From positions 744,001 through 808,000 of the forward strand of contig CAXKVR010000036.1 of NCBI GenBank assembly GCA_964058845.1: a stretch of 64,000 nucleotides of DNA, given 5' to 3'. Made by a program: the position numbers and the translations under genes. Shown here piece after piece: positions 1 to 13,255 of this stretch. The notes under the pieces are model-generated. The model saw only the letters and a program-made list of their open reading frames with translations. It was not told where the DNA came from and did no database searches. Within the stretch, counting starts at the first letter, position 1. The number at the start of each line of letters is the position of its first letter. The stretch comes from Carex sylvatica. Taxonomy: Eukaryota > Streptophyta > Magnoliopsida > Poales > Cyperaceae.

Positions 1-2885
1 AGTCCAAGGTGTCAAGAAGGTCCATGGGGATTTCTTGTTCACATCCTTTATCGGGGCGAGCATGCGTACTCCTGATTCTGTGTAAGGAAGTGTGAAATCT
101 GCATACATGGAGCGGTTGGCCAAAATGGTGATATCACCAACAACAGCATCGAATTTCTGTAAATTTTGAATTCACAAGTCACCTATCAAATGGGTACTGA
201 TATAACTATTTGATATTTTCATGAGTTATTACTAAACCAATTAGGCTATGAACACATTCGTAACTAAATTCTATTAAGAATAAGTATTGTGCCCTTGTTT
301 GTTTTCCTCTCTCTTGGACATGGCCGTAGTTATTGTTTTATAATCAAGGTGATGTCCACTTGGAGAAGTTGTACAATTAGAAATGATATAGGCTAATTTC
401 TAATTGTTTTTCTTGGTTCTAATTAGATTGTCTATGGGAATAAGAAATAGTGGTTGTCCATTCTTAACTAAGTGGAAGCTAGCTGCATTTAATTTTTCCC
501 ATTACAACAAAACTAATTGAGAAACTTTAGTTATGCTATTGGAGATACTATTGATATATAGTCCCTTAACTTATAACTGAAAATTATGCTTCATACAATG
601 AAGGATTATATTAATGACACTAATTAATTTAACTTGTGCTAACTATTTTAAGAATTATTTTCAAGCCTATTTACAAATTAAAATAAGACTGAACTCATTA
701 CAAACTATTGAAATAAAATGAAGGAAAAATAAAAGGAAACAAACCTTAAGATAAACCAGGTACACAAGCTCATCATAACTGCTATCGTATTCTTGAAATG
801 TATAAGAGACATAGTAAGGCAGTAGATCAATCGCCGCTTGAAACACCTTTATGCAATAGCCAGAGAAATTGTGTGAGGCTGTAGTGTTCGGCTTCACAAA
901 CTCTGCAAATCCAGGTTTTTTGGGGACTCCAATAAGGAGTGTTTTATTGGTCGTCGGCCATTGCCATCCCTTCAGTACAGTATTGTTCTTAACTGACCAG
1001 TTAATGGAAATATTACCCCCACTCCAGTTGCCAACTGGATGGTTATATGCACTGGTAACATTGGTTATCTCAAAGGTACCGGACTGTAATTGGCCGTTAA
1101 CCAGATTAAAATCACCGCTTGTCCCGTTAAAATTGGTAGATTCTAAAGATGCTTTCAGAGTCGGGCCCATCTCAGAAACCCCAATTTTCGAAAAATCAGT
1201 CGAGTTATACAGCTCATTAGATGCTGTAAAGGATAAATTTGCATGTGTTACATTCTCAATTGATCTTGCCAGCAACCACACCGTGTCATATGCCCATAAA
1301 CCAAAAACTGTGGGCCCTCTGTTCACCTGGTATTTATTTCTTAATCTCATGGAAATATTCTGAAGCCTCGTTGAGTTTCGTACGAATGGCCGGATGCCGA
1401 GCACACCTTGCATCACATTGCTCGCATTTGACCCGGCAAGGTCCACAATATCTGTTAACCCGTATGTTGTAATCCAAACAAAATCATCACTAATAGTCAT
1501 GTTCTGCTCTTTAGCACTTGAGAAAAACTTGAGAGCTAACTGGTATGACATGTGAACAACAAATACTCTGGTTCTGTTGGCCTTCAGGTATTCGAGGGCT
1601 GCATTTATTTCACTGTCACTTGCCCCGGAAGGGATTTTGCAGCGGTACGGGACGTATGCATCTATTCCCTGTAAAGCGTCAACTAGGTATGGAACAAAAA
1701 TGTTGCCAGCATCGGTATCCTCAAAAACAGGTACCACCTCCCTCCAGTTGAAGAATTGGGCAATAGAGGCAATGACGGTGGCTTGGGATGAGTCATTCCA
1801 AGAGGTACGAATGAAATAAGGAATTTGGCTGGAAGAAATAGATGGGCTATTTGCTGAGAATGAAATGATCGGTACATTTGATTTGTTCCCAAGCTCGATG
1901 AGAAACTTTGCTTGAGATGATGTTTGTGGCCCAATGATTGCTTCAACTTGTTCATTTTTCAGAAGATCAACAGCTGCATATTTGGCAAACAATAAACTTC
2001 TTTAACATGTTGAAGAATGCAGAGTGCTATTAAAGTGCTTGAAATAAAAACTAAAGACAAAAAAAAATTAACAGAGGAATTGCGTAGAATTAATGGAAAG
2101 CATCATTGGGTTTTTTTTTTTTTGTCAGAATTTTGGTAGTGTGTATATTTAATCTTCTTTTTTCCTTTTTCTCCATCTTACTAAAAAATTGTTCTTCCAG
2201 GTTTTGATTGACATACTTGTAAACTCTTTTTAATTGGTTAAGTTCAATTAAGCAGGCCTTCAGAAAAATGAAAGAAACCATCATTGATCGATACATAAAT
2301 TTCTTGCAAAAAAAGAAAAATAAAACAGAGATAACGCCAAAGATATATAGAAATTACAACTTTGAATATTCAACCAAAATAATGTGGACAAAAGAAAGAA
2401 ATATATGGTGATGAAGAAACAAAAAATAACATAAATATTGTTCTGTTTTGCTATTTTCCATGTAAGTTCGGAGTACTTTAATTTGTACATTTGCTGGGCA
2501 CCTCAGGCCTCCCCTTTCCTCCTAGGAAATAAACAAAAAATGAAAAAGAAGAAGGAAACAAACCAGCAACTGCAGCAGCAAAGACATCACTGTTTGGGTC
2601 GGGATGGCTGGCATCGCCGCTCTTCAAGTCCCTCAACACAAAGGAAATTCTCATCTTGTAATCCGGATTCAACACATAGAAATCCTCCAAGGCCAGCTGC
2701 ATGCAGCTCCAGCTGATACCACCATTCCATGAAGAGGTATCCAATATAACACCCACTTTTACATCTGTGACATTGTTTTTTTCACTAGTACTGTTATCAG
2801 CTCCAAGAACAAGTGGTGAATAGATCAAGAAGAAAAAGATAAAAATGAGATGTTGTAGATGGTGACCATGTCCTTGAGGGGCCAT
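1..2885 (-). CDS. GLR2-like glutamate receptor gene A1, 3' part missing (window edge)
   Basis: Partial plant glutamate receptor-like channel gene. Exons on the minus strand are 2885-2564, 1973-745 and 156-1 (continuing beyond the window), with GT/AG introns in phase 1 and phase 0. Exon 1 encodes a hydrophobic signal peptide and the first strand of the amino-terminal receptor domain (VKVGVILDTSSWNGG). Exon 2 carries the rest of that Venus-flytrap domain (AIIGPQTSSQAKF, WREVVPVFED) and the start of ligand-binding lobe S1. Exon 3 begins KFDAVVGDITI and contains the conserved Arg of ANRSMYADF that binds the ligand carboxylate in the iGluR family. The ATG at 2885 is chosen because it aligns with the start of paralogue A2; an in-frame ATG at 2936 would add 17 residues. 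Exon 2 is 1229 nt, exactly as in A2. No break is visible in the part present. The channel and S2 lobe lie outside the window, so intactness is unknown. Confidence 0.9.
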
Positions 2886-3150
2886 TAATCTATTCCTAAC
2901 TTTTGGGGATATCTCTTTCTTTTTTATGCTTTCCAAGAAACCAAGCCTGCCTTAATTATTAGACAATCCATTCTTCTCCATTTTGGAGAATAGTAGTTAA
3001 GTTGATTGTGGACTTGACTATCAAAAGCTTGAAAATTAAGTTTGAATGATCAACTTGGTTAGCATTAAATAAATAAATTCTTCATTATTCTTCAACGAAA
3101 CAAAAATTAGCTACCACACACACACACACACACATATATATATACATATA
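2886..3150. other. A1 5' flank, no gene
   Basis: AT-rich flank upstream of A1, presumably containing its promoter. It ends in a (CA)n/(TA)n microsatellite at about 3114-3150, directly before the first MITE. No confident TATA box or TSS can be assigned. Confidence 0.4.
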
Positions 3151-3574
3151 GAGGTTAGCTACTATGCTTATATAAGCATATCCCCACATATGCTTATAAC
3201 TCATTCTTGTATTTCCAATGTCTAAATGGTCGATCTGAACCGTTCATTTTGTTCTCCATATTAATATGTTCTTGGAAACTAAATTTTACATTTTTCTGAA
3301 TTTTTTTACTATTTATTAAGCCACTTTGAAATCGCTGATTCAACGGTGGCTGCACAAAACAGTAAAATCAGCAGCCACCGTTGGATTAATAATTTTCAAA
3401 GTGGCTTAATAAATAGTAAAAAAATTCAGAAAAATGTAAAATTTAGTTTCCAAGCACATATTAATATGGAGAACAAGATGAACGGTTCAGATCGACCATT
3501 TAGACATTGGAAATACAAGAATGAGTTATAAGCATATGTGGGGATATGCTTATATAAGCATAGTAGCCAACCTC
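3151..3574. mobile_element. Foldback MITE, family 1 copy 1
   Basis: A 424-bp near-perfect hairpin. The left end GAGGTTAGCTACTATGCTTA is mirrored at the right end (TAAGCATAGTAGCCAACCTC), and complementarity continues along the whole arm to a centre near 3355. The flanks are TA-rich, so the target duplication cannot be read. The other copies are at 32978, 34510 and 51520. The short reading frame at 3346-3531 is only the transcribed hairpin arm, not a gene. MITEs of this form are non-autonomous DNA transposons, and transcribed hairpins of this length are good small-RNA precursors. Confidence 0.9.
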
Positions 3575-4110
3575 TATATATATATATAAATGAGATGGAC
3601 TATGCCGCTATGGTGCATTGCAATGTATAGGTCCTCTTGTACATTGAATGTAAAACGTTAGATTTAAAGTTTAAATAGTCAATTTAACGGATCCAATATG
3701 TTCTCCCTATTGAAATGTGCTTGAGGACCAAATTTTATATTTTTTTCGGATTCTTTTATTATTTGTTTAGAATTTTTGAAAATTGATGTTTTTAGAAAAT
3801 TTATATCAGAAACTGCGCTCATGTAATTATACAATGGATGTAATCAGAACCAAGTGAATCTAACTTGAGGGACTGAATTTATCAGTAATAACGAAATTAC
3901 TAATTAATTAATTTTTGCATTGATATAATTTTAATATAATATGCAATTACTAGCTAGTATTTAGGTTTTTGGTCAATTCAATTTTTTTAAATGTCATAAT
4001 TATAAACCACTATAATATTTTAACCCGGCTAATTAATTAATTTTAGAAAACTGAACCATTTTTATAAATTCCCACCCATATTCCATCCTCCTCACCCCTT
4101 GAGCTATATG
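3575..4110. other. MITE-arm fragment and AT-rich spacer
   Basis: No gene. Positions 3650-3790 match one arm of the foldback elements (GACCAAATTTTATATTTTTT, then a TTTTATTATTTG stretch) without the complementary arm, which suggests a half element or truncated copy. Confidence 0.45.
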
Positions 4111-4511
4111 AGTAAGGCAACTATGCTTTGCAAATTAAAGGGGTGTTTTAATTTGCGCTCATATTTCTAGTTTTAAAGTTCAAAATGTTGATCCGAACCA
4201 TTCAAATTGATATCCATATTAAATTGTGCTTGGAGACCAAATTTTATATTTGTTTGAAATTTTTTACTATTTTTTTAGAATTTTTAAAAATTACTGTTTT
4301 TTATGGTTAAGAATTTTATGAAAAACACTAATTTTGAAAAATTCTAAAATAATAGTAAATTTTTTCCAAATAATATAAAATTTGGTCTCCAAGCACAATT
4401 TAATATGTATATCAACTTGAACAGTTCGGATCGATGTTTTGAACTTTGAAACTAGAGATATGAGCGCAAATTAAAACACCCACTTTAATTTGCAAAGCAT
4501 GGTAACCTTAC

Positions 4512-4512
<1 letters not shown>
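4111..4512. mobile_element. Foldback MITE, family 2
   Basis: About 402 bp. The left end AGTAAGGCAACTATGCTTTG pairs with the right end (CAAAGCATGGTAACCTTACT), and the arms pair through ATTTGCGCTCATATTTCTAG and its complement. The inner arm shares the CTTGGAGACCAAATTTTATA block with family 1, but the outer 40 bp differ. Confidence 0.85.
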
Positions 4513-4542
<30 letters not shown>

Positions 4543-4544
<2 letters not shown>

Positions 4545-4946
4545 TATGGTTAAATTGCTACTGGTAGCACTTCGATCTAAGTGCTTATGGGGTCAAATTT
4601 TAGTATTTGATGTTCAACAACAAATTCAAACTGTTAGATATTCAATATATATTAAGATGTGCTTGGAGACCAAATTTTATATTTTTTGGAAATTTTTTAT
4701 TATTTATTAAGTTGGTTTGAAAACTATTATTTTTATTAAATTTCCGCAGTATTGAAAAACAAAGGTTTTCAAACTAACTTAATAAATAGTAAAAAAATTT
4801 CAAAAAATATAAAATTTGACCTTCAAGCACATTTTAATATAAATTGAACATCTAATGGTTTGAATTTATTGTTTGAACATCAAATACTAAAATTGACACC
4901 GTAAGCACTTAAGTGGAAGTGCTACCGGTAGCAATTTAGCCATACT
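4543..4946. mobile_element. Foldback MITE, family 3
   Basis: About 404 bp. Ends AGTATGGTTAAATTGCTACT and the complement of AGTATGGCTAAATTGCTACC. The inner arms again carry the shared GGAGACCAAATTTTATAT and TACTATTTATTAAG blocks. A (GA)n tract lies just before it (4527-4542). Confidence 0.85.
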
Positions 4947-4961
4947 AGATATATATATATC

Positions 4962-5366
4962 GAGGAGGGTTCAAATGCACCCAAATTTTTGTGCACCCAA
5001 ATACATCCTATTTTTTTAATTTTTTTTCTCTTTTTTCAAAGTCCGAATAGTCAATTCGAACCGTTAGATGCGATCTATATATTAAGATGTACTTGGAGAC
5101 CAAACTTTATATTTTTTGAAATTTTTTTACTATTTATTAAACCACTTTGAAAATCACTGATTTTATATTTTCTGGACCATTGGATCAGAGATTTTAAAAG
5201 TGATTTAATAAATAGTAAAAAATTTCAAAAAATGTAAAATTTGGTCTCGAAGCACATCTTAATATATAGATCGCATCTAACGGTTCAGATTGATTGTTTT
5301 GACTTTGAAAACAGAGATAAAAGATATGAAAGATAGGGTGCATTTGAGTGCATTTGAATCCTCCTC
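4962..5366. mobile_element. Foldback MITE, family 4
   Basis: About 405 bp. The left end GAGGAGGGTTCAAATGCACC pairs with the right end (TGCATTTGAATCCTCCTC). The inner arms share the same central block as the three preceding elements. (TA)n runs flank it. Confidence 0.85.
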
Positions 5367-7984
5367 ATATATATATATATATATATAACTTAGGAGTAAA
5401 GCTACATTATTTTAGTTATATAAGAAATTGTGTACCTTTTTTGTTTAACAACATGAGCACAGTTTCTGCTTTCACATAAAAAAAAATTAAACAATTGAAA
5501 TATTTCATGTTTAAATTTTAAATATAGATATGTGTGAAATTTAATTTTCTTCTCTAAACTTTGGTTAATTAATATATACGTTTGATGAATAAAATTCCAA
5601 ATTTCATCAGTAGCTAACTTTTTTTCCAGAAGCTGGTAACAAACTCTCTTGCAGTACTCTCCATTTCAACTACAATGGAGAGAATTGTCGAGACAATAAA
5701 TTGACATCGGTATCAGATCTAGACCCGGTCAAGTCAAATATATATAATCTTGTAGTGTCGTACTCTGCATTTATTAATGAATTGAGAAGCGTTGATTTTA
5801 TGTACTACTTACATCAACTTGGGCAGTGTACCGAATCCATTTCCTCTTGAGTCTGAGATAACACAATATGATCAGAATCCGAACCAATTCAATCCTTGAT
5901 TCAAACATAAATTGGACGGTCCAGATTCAAACATAAATATTATGTTACTTTTTAGTGTCATGACCAATTAATTAATCCAAATCACAACATCACTATTTAC
6001 AAATTATGAGCTATTTTACGCGGTTTGTGGGGTTCGAGGCAATTTCCGGTTGCGTCATGTAATTTATTCTGGTAATTTAGTCTACGTGTTAGCTTTAAGA
6101 GACAAACAAATGGGCTAGCTGATAATGACCGCACATGAAAAATTGTCAAATAAATAAGCTAATAAATTAACTATCAAAGATTCTGGTCCTATAATTATTT
6201 ATATATAGGATCATGTCAAACCTCTGCAAGACTTTTATAATTGCTAGCTAGAATCATTAGTTTCAATATGTAAAATTAACTCTACTTCTCTTTTTAATAA
6301 AATCAGAGTAGCTATTTATTTTTAATTAAAGAGTATATATAGGATGAGATTATCATTTTACAATTTTCTGAATCTTAAGTATATTTTCTGAATAACATAT
6401 AATATAGATGAATATTTTTTTATTTTTTTTTTAGTCAGAGGCAAGTATTTTCCTAGACTCTGTGTAGCTCCTTCACTATAAAATATGCAAACCGTGTGTC
6501 GTATTTTTTTTTCTGCATATGCTTAATCTTAATTAAGAAAAAAGATTTACCAACTTTTAACACTAAAATACATGTGTAAAATCATTTTCGTTATACATAT
6601 GTAGAATTATTTCTAAATAAAATGTTTGGCCCTTCCAGCTGAAATGCAGAAAGATTTAATGAGATTGGATCACCAAGGAAGGGACTAGGGAGCGGGTAAA
6701 CGGAGCTTGTTTCTCGCATAGTGATAAATGAATTATTTGGATTCAGTTCGACGAGGTCAAAAATTCGTAATTCAGAACTATTTTGGATATAATTCAGAAA
6801 TGATTCGAAATTGTTCGGACCAGTTCTGCAAAATAGCAAAAAACAAAAAAAAAAAAAAAAAATATGAGAAAAATTTGTAAATAATTTGTAAAATTCGGAT
6901 AAAGTTCTTAAAATTTACGAATTATTCTGATTTAATTCGGTCAAAATTCGGTCAATCGAATAATTCGGCATTCGGTTCGGCATCACCAAAAAACGAATTA
7001 TTCGGATTTAATTCGCGAATCTTGTAACTATATATATTTTCTCGGTGAAAGTCAAGGGTTATGTTGGTTCAAAGCAAATGAAAACCCAGTGGGTTAACGG
7101 GTTTACATCATCACTGTAGCATCCAATACCAATACGGAAACAATAAATTTCTTCAAGCTCCCTTTTCTCTCTCTCATTCATAGGTGGGTTTATTTATCTT
7201 ATAGCTGAAATGAAACTTCATTATTGACAAGAAAGCAATTGTTTTTTTTTGTTTTTTGTTTAGAGAAACCCGTAGGTAAAAAGCAATTGTTTTCAAACGG
7301 CAGTACAATGACTATGCCTCAATCATTTGAAGACAGCAAGGTGATGAAGCCCACGGACCTAAAGCCCACGATTGGTTTTGCTGTAAATGGAACCTCCTCC
7401 GTCCACTTCATGCACGTAAGGTGTTCGACTGTTTGCTCCAGTCTCTCAACGAATCTGGTCCATATGTAACCTATTAATGCCATGCCTCCTTCTCGACTTG
7501 GCCAACTGTAGGCTCCAGCACCAAGATCTGGTTTGATGCGAACTGAATTGCACTATGCACGTGAGGTGCTTGATTGTATGGCAAGCCTTTCATGTACCAC
7601 CACCACAACCCCATTCATTATACAAAGACATTGAGGTGCACACTTAGAGAATTTCTTTTGGTGGTTTCAGCATTCTAAAGTTCAATTATCTCAAGTTCAA
7701 AACTATTCAATTAAGGGACTCATTCCATTGTGGCTCCATACCGAACTGTCGACTTGTAAATCTTGCATAGTCTATTGTAGTTTCCCTACACCTTATATTG
7801 TTCATGTCGTAGAGTATCAAATAAAGTATGAAAAATGAATAGACATGCCCGGTATGTTAATATGAAAAAGATATGAAAAGCAGAAGCAAATGCTCTGCAT
7901 ACATAACTTCTAAACCTAACTTTATGCGATCTTAATGAATTTAGATTACAAACCTTAGTAACTTACCAAACTAATACTTTCTCC
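5367..7984. other. A1-B1 spacer, no convincing gene
   Basis: No gene supported. Positions about 5640-5830 and 7310-7400 are collinear with 20755-20930 and 21180-21250 in the A2-B2 spacer, so these are parts of the duplicated block. An 82-codon frame at 6591-6839 (minus) has no recognisable domain. Downstream of it, 6885-7020 is a repetitive stretch built on TTCGGTCAA / AATTCGG motifs, typical of a repeat remnant. The 3' flank of B1 (7600-7984) has no canonical AATAAA that I could find. Confidence 0.5.
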
Positions 7985-10900
7985 CTACACAAACACACTA
8001 GATGCTCGAGAAGAATTGCTCGTCTCATCAGTTGCTTCATAAAAGAACTTCCAAATTTCATGCAGTGAAGTTCTCCAGCGATTGTTCGCTACAATTTCCT
8101 TCAACTCATCCTTATTTTGGATGTAAAACTTGATAAGAAAAATGATGCAACACAGGCCCGATATAGCACCAGTTATACAAAATAGGCCTTGAAAACTGTC
8201 CAAACCGATTTGTTTTGATGAGGCTGAGCTGTCTCCGGATGAGCAAGTATTCTGGTTTTGCTCAAACCATTTTTGTTGTATAGAATAGCTCTGGCCAGTC
8301 TCGGTTATTTTCAGTATTGCTTTTGAGAGATCAGCAGCCAGCATTGAACTTTTCGGAAAGGCCTAATAATTAAATGCAAACATTTTGGTAAAGGTAAGAG
8401 TCACAAAAATAATGCATGATTATATGATATGTTAGATGCACACTGTATTGTTTTCTGACAACAAAAAAAAGGAGGAAAGTTCCATCTATCCAACCAATCT
8501 TTCCTTTTATACCCGTAAGATAATTAGTGCCGACAAGTATGAATTCTTGCTGTACCAGATATGTTTCTTTACCAATAAGTTACATTTATAACCATAAGAT
8601 ATGTTTCTTTACCAATATCTGCAAATGTACATACCATCCATGAATGAAGCCCATACAGTATTTAATTAATAATTATACATGGAGGAACACTGCAATTTTC
8701 CAATTTTCTCGGTTATTCATTGACTTGACTGACATTTAGGATGCTTTTTAGTTTTCTTTGGTTCTATCAATTTCCATGGTGTTGGCCCAAAATCAGAGGA
8801 GGGTTACTGCTACATAGGTTAACCAGTATATAAGGCCAGCATGAAAGTCCCAATTTAATACAGTAATATGCAAGGAGTTTTTATATAAAGAGACAGACTC
8901 ACAAATCCAAACCCGGCTGTCTTGTAAATCTCGCTTGACATTTCATAGCCATCACAATGGTCATTTATAAACACCTCAAGGTATGGAGTCTCATCTACAA
9001 TGGCAGCAACACGGCCACATGCCAATGCTTCCGCATACTCCTGGGGCGATTTTAATGGCAGGAGCCTCGACTTATCAAACCCCAACTTCAGTAAATTATC
9101 CTTTACAAACGAATGTTGCAGATATCCTACGCTAGCTGCACTATATTTGAGGTCATTGATATCAGAGACAGATGGTTTGAGTTGTTTCACGGTTAACATC
9201 GAGCTCAAGTTGGCAGTGTAGCTGCTTGTCAAGATGAAAACAACGAACAACCACACAATGAGGGTAACTCTTGAGAAGTTGCTCCGCATCCTCTCCGCTA
9301 TGTTATACAAGGCAAAAAAAAAAAAAAAAAAATTAGAGACCAGGGGCAGACCCAATAAGGCCCAGGGGTAGGCAATTATCGACCCCTGGATTTTGAAAAA
9401 TAATTTTGGGACATCCATTTTTTTGCCTTGTATATTATGAACTCATGTTCTTGCCAATCCATGGCCCAATTCCTGGGTCCTGTTAGAGACCATCCTGTCT
9501 GAATGATATATTGTTTGAATTGAATGCCAATCGTTCATAATAGCTGGGAAAGATGGTAAACACAACAAAGCATGCAAGCCCTAGAGGAAGAGTATTACAT
9601 ATCTTGCGGAACCTAGCAACAAATGTATGTCACAGTTGGACCCATACATAATTTCTTGGCATCATGTTTTGAGGATAAATAATCTCTATTTGAAAAAACA
9701 AAACTAAATATAAAACAATGGAAATTCCATGTTATTTAAAGAGTTTCTTTAGCCAATTGGTGCACATTGAATACCAGGTTGATTTGTTCATGACCGAATA
9801 CAAAAATTTGGTAGTCCATCCAAGGTAGTAATTTACTTTAGCAAATATAGGAACAATTTGCAAGAAATTAAATGAAGAAAGTAGATTACAGTGTGAAAAA
9901 GATAGTGTGGAGAGTGAAAAGCTGAGGATGGTGCCATGGTGTCTCCACCATGGCCCTCTAAATTCTTCGTTCACCCGATGTTCCATTAACCAGATGATAA
10001 TTCCTGTGAAAATAAAGAAGGCTCCACTGATGGCCCACAGATCTGGTCTGAGTGGTTTTATGAAGACCCAGGCACTCCTGCTCCCGTTGTCTGTTACTTC
10101 TGGCGCCAGAATTGAAATGCCAGATTGCTTGTACGGTTGTGTGAAGTCAACAGACATTGACCGCTGAACTGTGAGAGTCATATCGGCTACAATTCCATCA
10201 TAACTCTAAAATTGAATAGAGACATGTCTCAATTAGAATCATGGTAACTTGTGTTTCAAACAGACATGTAGAAAATCAATAAATGGCCAACAATGACAAC
10301 TCCAACAGTGAAGAAGGAAATAAAAGACAAAAAAGGGACAATATATTTTGTGATGGTGATCATATAAGTTGTAGAATAAATTGAGTGTCAGTATTTTCTA
10401 TATGGTTCATTTGGTTACAACAACTTTTGCCAGAAATTGTGCCTGTTATCCACAGATTGTTAATTGCTTTTTTGATAACTGGGTTGTGTAATTTTTAAAC
10501 TGTTTAACCTGACAAAACTACCCCATATCTTATTGGTGTTAGTACCGTAAAAATTGGACTGTGAAACTTTAGGAGTGAAACCCTGGCTGTGATACCGCTG
10601 GTCTTACCTTGTTATTCTCTCTCTTTTTTTTTTTTGGGTACTTGGGTGCAGCTAAAATGGAATCTTACCTAGATTAATTTTATACTTATCTTGCCTAACT
10701 TGAAAGTATTTCAATTGTTTTAGTGCTGCAAGACTGAAGACAAGATGACATATGTAGGTCCCTATTACTTTTTTCTTTCTTTCTGATTATTTGCCTAATC
10801 CTGTCAATATCTCATAATATCATATGAACCCTTGAAAATCAATTATGATAATAACTTTTGCACATTATGTTGGAAATTAATACCAAGAAATCTCTTGAAA

Positions 10901-13255
10901 GCTTAAAAAATATAATGTAAATTTTTTTTATTCCCCAGAAAATGAGCGAAATGAGAGATGAATTGTAGAAGTAATATACTAATATTTTTCATGCTTCATG
11001 CATAATGAAATCAACTTGCTTCTCATCTCCAGGAATCAACATGGTACTATAATTAGCATTTTGCATGGATAAGCACTAAATTTTTTCCCTTCAATAGTAT
11101 TTGTAGGAGAAAGGAACAAAACAGGGAGACAAGGTAAACATTCTTGAAACAATCTCAGGTGAAACTTTTGCAAATTAGTGTTATCTTATTCATATTTTAC
11201 AATGTGGCAATTTTATATTGCATCTGTTTGCCCACTTGAAGGTTCCTCATATTTGCATTCTACTGATACCCCCAAAAAAGGAGCGAAAGTGCAATGGTTA
11301 AGCAACAGACCTTTAAATTTTATTTCAATGCTATATTCTGTACTCAAGCCCCATTTGTATCAGAACTAAAAACATGTATAATGGTCTCAATTTTCTGTTT
11401 CATTAAGAAAACAGATTTTATCAATAAAATCAAGCATGACAAAACTTATACTCTTAACAATTTATCAAATCAACGAGTGTATGGGTGTGAACATTTGTGT
11501 GGATTTATGGAACTGAATAAACAGAATGAAGTAACTATCTGAAAAAAGAGAGACAGAAACCCGTTATTTATTAAATAAGAGAGTAGAGAAGCTGAATTAC
11601 CCCATTGGCGACTAGCTCCACAAGTGAATCATAGTTGACATGCTCAACTGGTACGTAGTCAAACAACAGAGCATATGGCAGTTGCCGTACTGCCGCCTCA
11701 AACATGTCAAAGACAAAACCCTTTGCCAAGGTTCTGTTCGTTGTTTTATCCACCTTCAAATTTAGGAATGATTTGAAGCCAGGAGCTACTGATCCTGGTA
11801 CAGCTAATCTGAGCCTCTTTCCAATAGTCGTCACATCCCACCCCTTTGGTACAACCATTGATTCTCCTGGCCATATCACAGGCCTGAACCGCCGGTTCAG
11901 CCCTTCATTCTGTGTCCAAACACCAATTTCTTGTGCCTTCCCATCAACGACATTGACAATTCGGCATGCTTTTGTCATGTTTAGTTCTCCATTCACCAAA
12001 TGAAATTTTCCTCCGAGGCCATCAAATTGTACTTGTAACAAAGCCTGTAGAAGGCTTTTCCCTGTGTCAGATACAGCCATGGTGGAGAGATTGCCGTACT
12101 CGTTACTTGTTCTAATATTTGAGTTTGTTACTGGGCCTGTATGCTCAGCAGCAAGGGCCAGAGCCCATGCTGCATCATATGCCCAAACAGCATAGTTGCT
12201 TAGCTCTGATGAGACTCTTGAAGGATCGGCATCTGGGTTTTCAGTTAAGAATTGACGTGTCCATCTTCGCTTAAAATCATTTAACTTTTCTGAATCTGGG
12301 ATTTGAGTGGATACACCAAGCACGCCTTGCACCGATTTGCTTTCAATCCAACCGAGGAGACTTGTTAGCCCCTCGGTCAGAATCCAAACGTAACCTTCAG
12401 ACATCATGCCAATCCTGTTAGCAATGGTAAAAATGCGTGCAGCAAGTTGCACGCATGTGTGGATGACAAATACGCGAGTTTGTAATGCCTGAAGCCGATA
12501 GAGCTCAGATGAAATGTGGTCATCAGTCGCCGAAAATTGAATACCACAGCGGTATGGAATCACTGCTTGAACGTTATACAGAGCATCAACAAGGAATGGA
12601 AGAAGTGCTACCCCATGGTCGTCATCTTCATAAATAGGCACGACACGACGCCACCCATATTCCTGTACCAGTGCTGCAATGGCATGTACCTGGAGGGCAT
12701 CACTTGGGGCAGCTCGGGCAAAGAAGTGGAAGCAACAAGGGGAAACCGACTGGCTTGTAACAGAGTATGATATAATGGGTACGTTTGCCTTTGTCCCAAG
12801 GTCAGCGACAAATGCAACTTCAGAAGCAGTATCAGGTCCGAGAATCGCGTGAACTGATTCCCCTGTAATAAGCTCCAAGGCTGCATGAAGGAGCAACTTT
12901 TCTATTTAGTATATGAATTTTACTGAACCTCAGGTCTTATGTGAAAAAACAAATTAGGCATATAAATACCAGAAGAGGCTGCAGTAACGACACTGCTTGA
13001 GGAGTCACGCTGGACAGCTACGAGGTGGTTAGTTGACTTTGCATTGGCATTGTAAAAGTCAGCAATGGCTATTTTTATGGAGGTGAGAGCAATCTGACCG
13101 ATCGGGTAGTCGGTGTCAAGGATTAACCCGACCCTAAATGGTGTTGCTGTGTGTGTTGGTTGTGTGGATGCTGGGTTGGGAATGTGAAGCAATATGTAAA
13201 AAAGGAAGTAAATGTTCTTCTTTTTAGTATTTTGATGTGGTTTTGGGTCTCTCAT
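7985..13255 (-). CDS. GLR2-like glutamate receptor gene B1 (intact)
   Basis: Complete plant GLR ion-channel gene. Five exons: 13255-12970, 12880-11601, 10205-9890, 9297-8903 and 8362-7985. All introns are GT/AG, in phases 1, 0, 1 and 0; the CDS is 2655 nt, 884 aa. The start ATG at 13255 gives a basic-then-hydrophobic signal (YFLFYILLHI). The amino-terminal receptor domain is about residues 40-400 and lobe S1 starts near 450. The ligand Arg is near 537 (VQRSMSVDF). M1 is about 579-597, the pore loop about 613-625, and M3 about 638-655 with the gating motif SSYTANLSSMLT. The S2 acidic motif VDETPYLEVF follows, then M4 about 816-839 and a short 45-residue tail. Two S2 cysteines (NDHCDGY, NTCSSGD) fit the conserved disulfide. 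Pore and linker sequences differ from A2 and C (GPWWRHHGTI; SHSER instead of AHREK). Expected role: ligand-gated cation channel; the ligand is not predictable. Confidence 0.93.

Noticed and set aside
3346..3531. Small protein frame, also seen at 33021-33227, 33153-33359 and 51559-51744
   Set aside because: These are translations of the family-1 MITE hairpin arm on either strand, not genes.
6591..6839. 82-codon minus-strand frame
   Set aside because: No recognisable domain; next to a TTCGG-rich repeat; not conserved in the A2-B2 spacer.
11178..11542. Plus-strand frames in B1 intron 2
   Set aside because: Intron sequence with no domain; antisense to the GLR gene.
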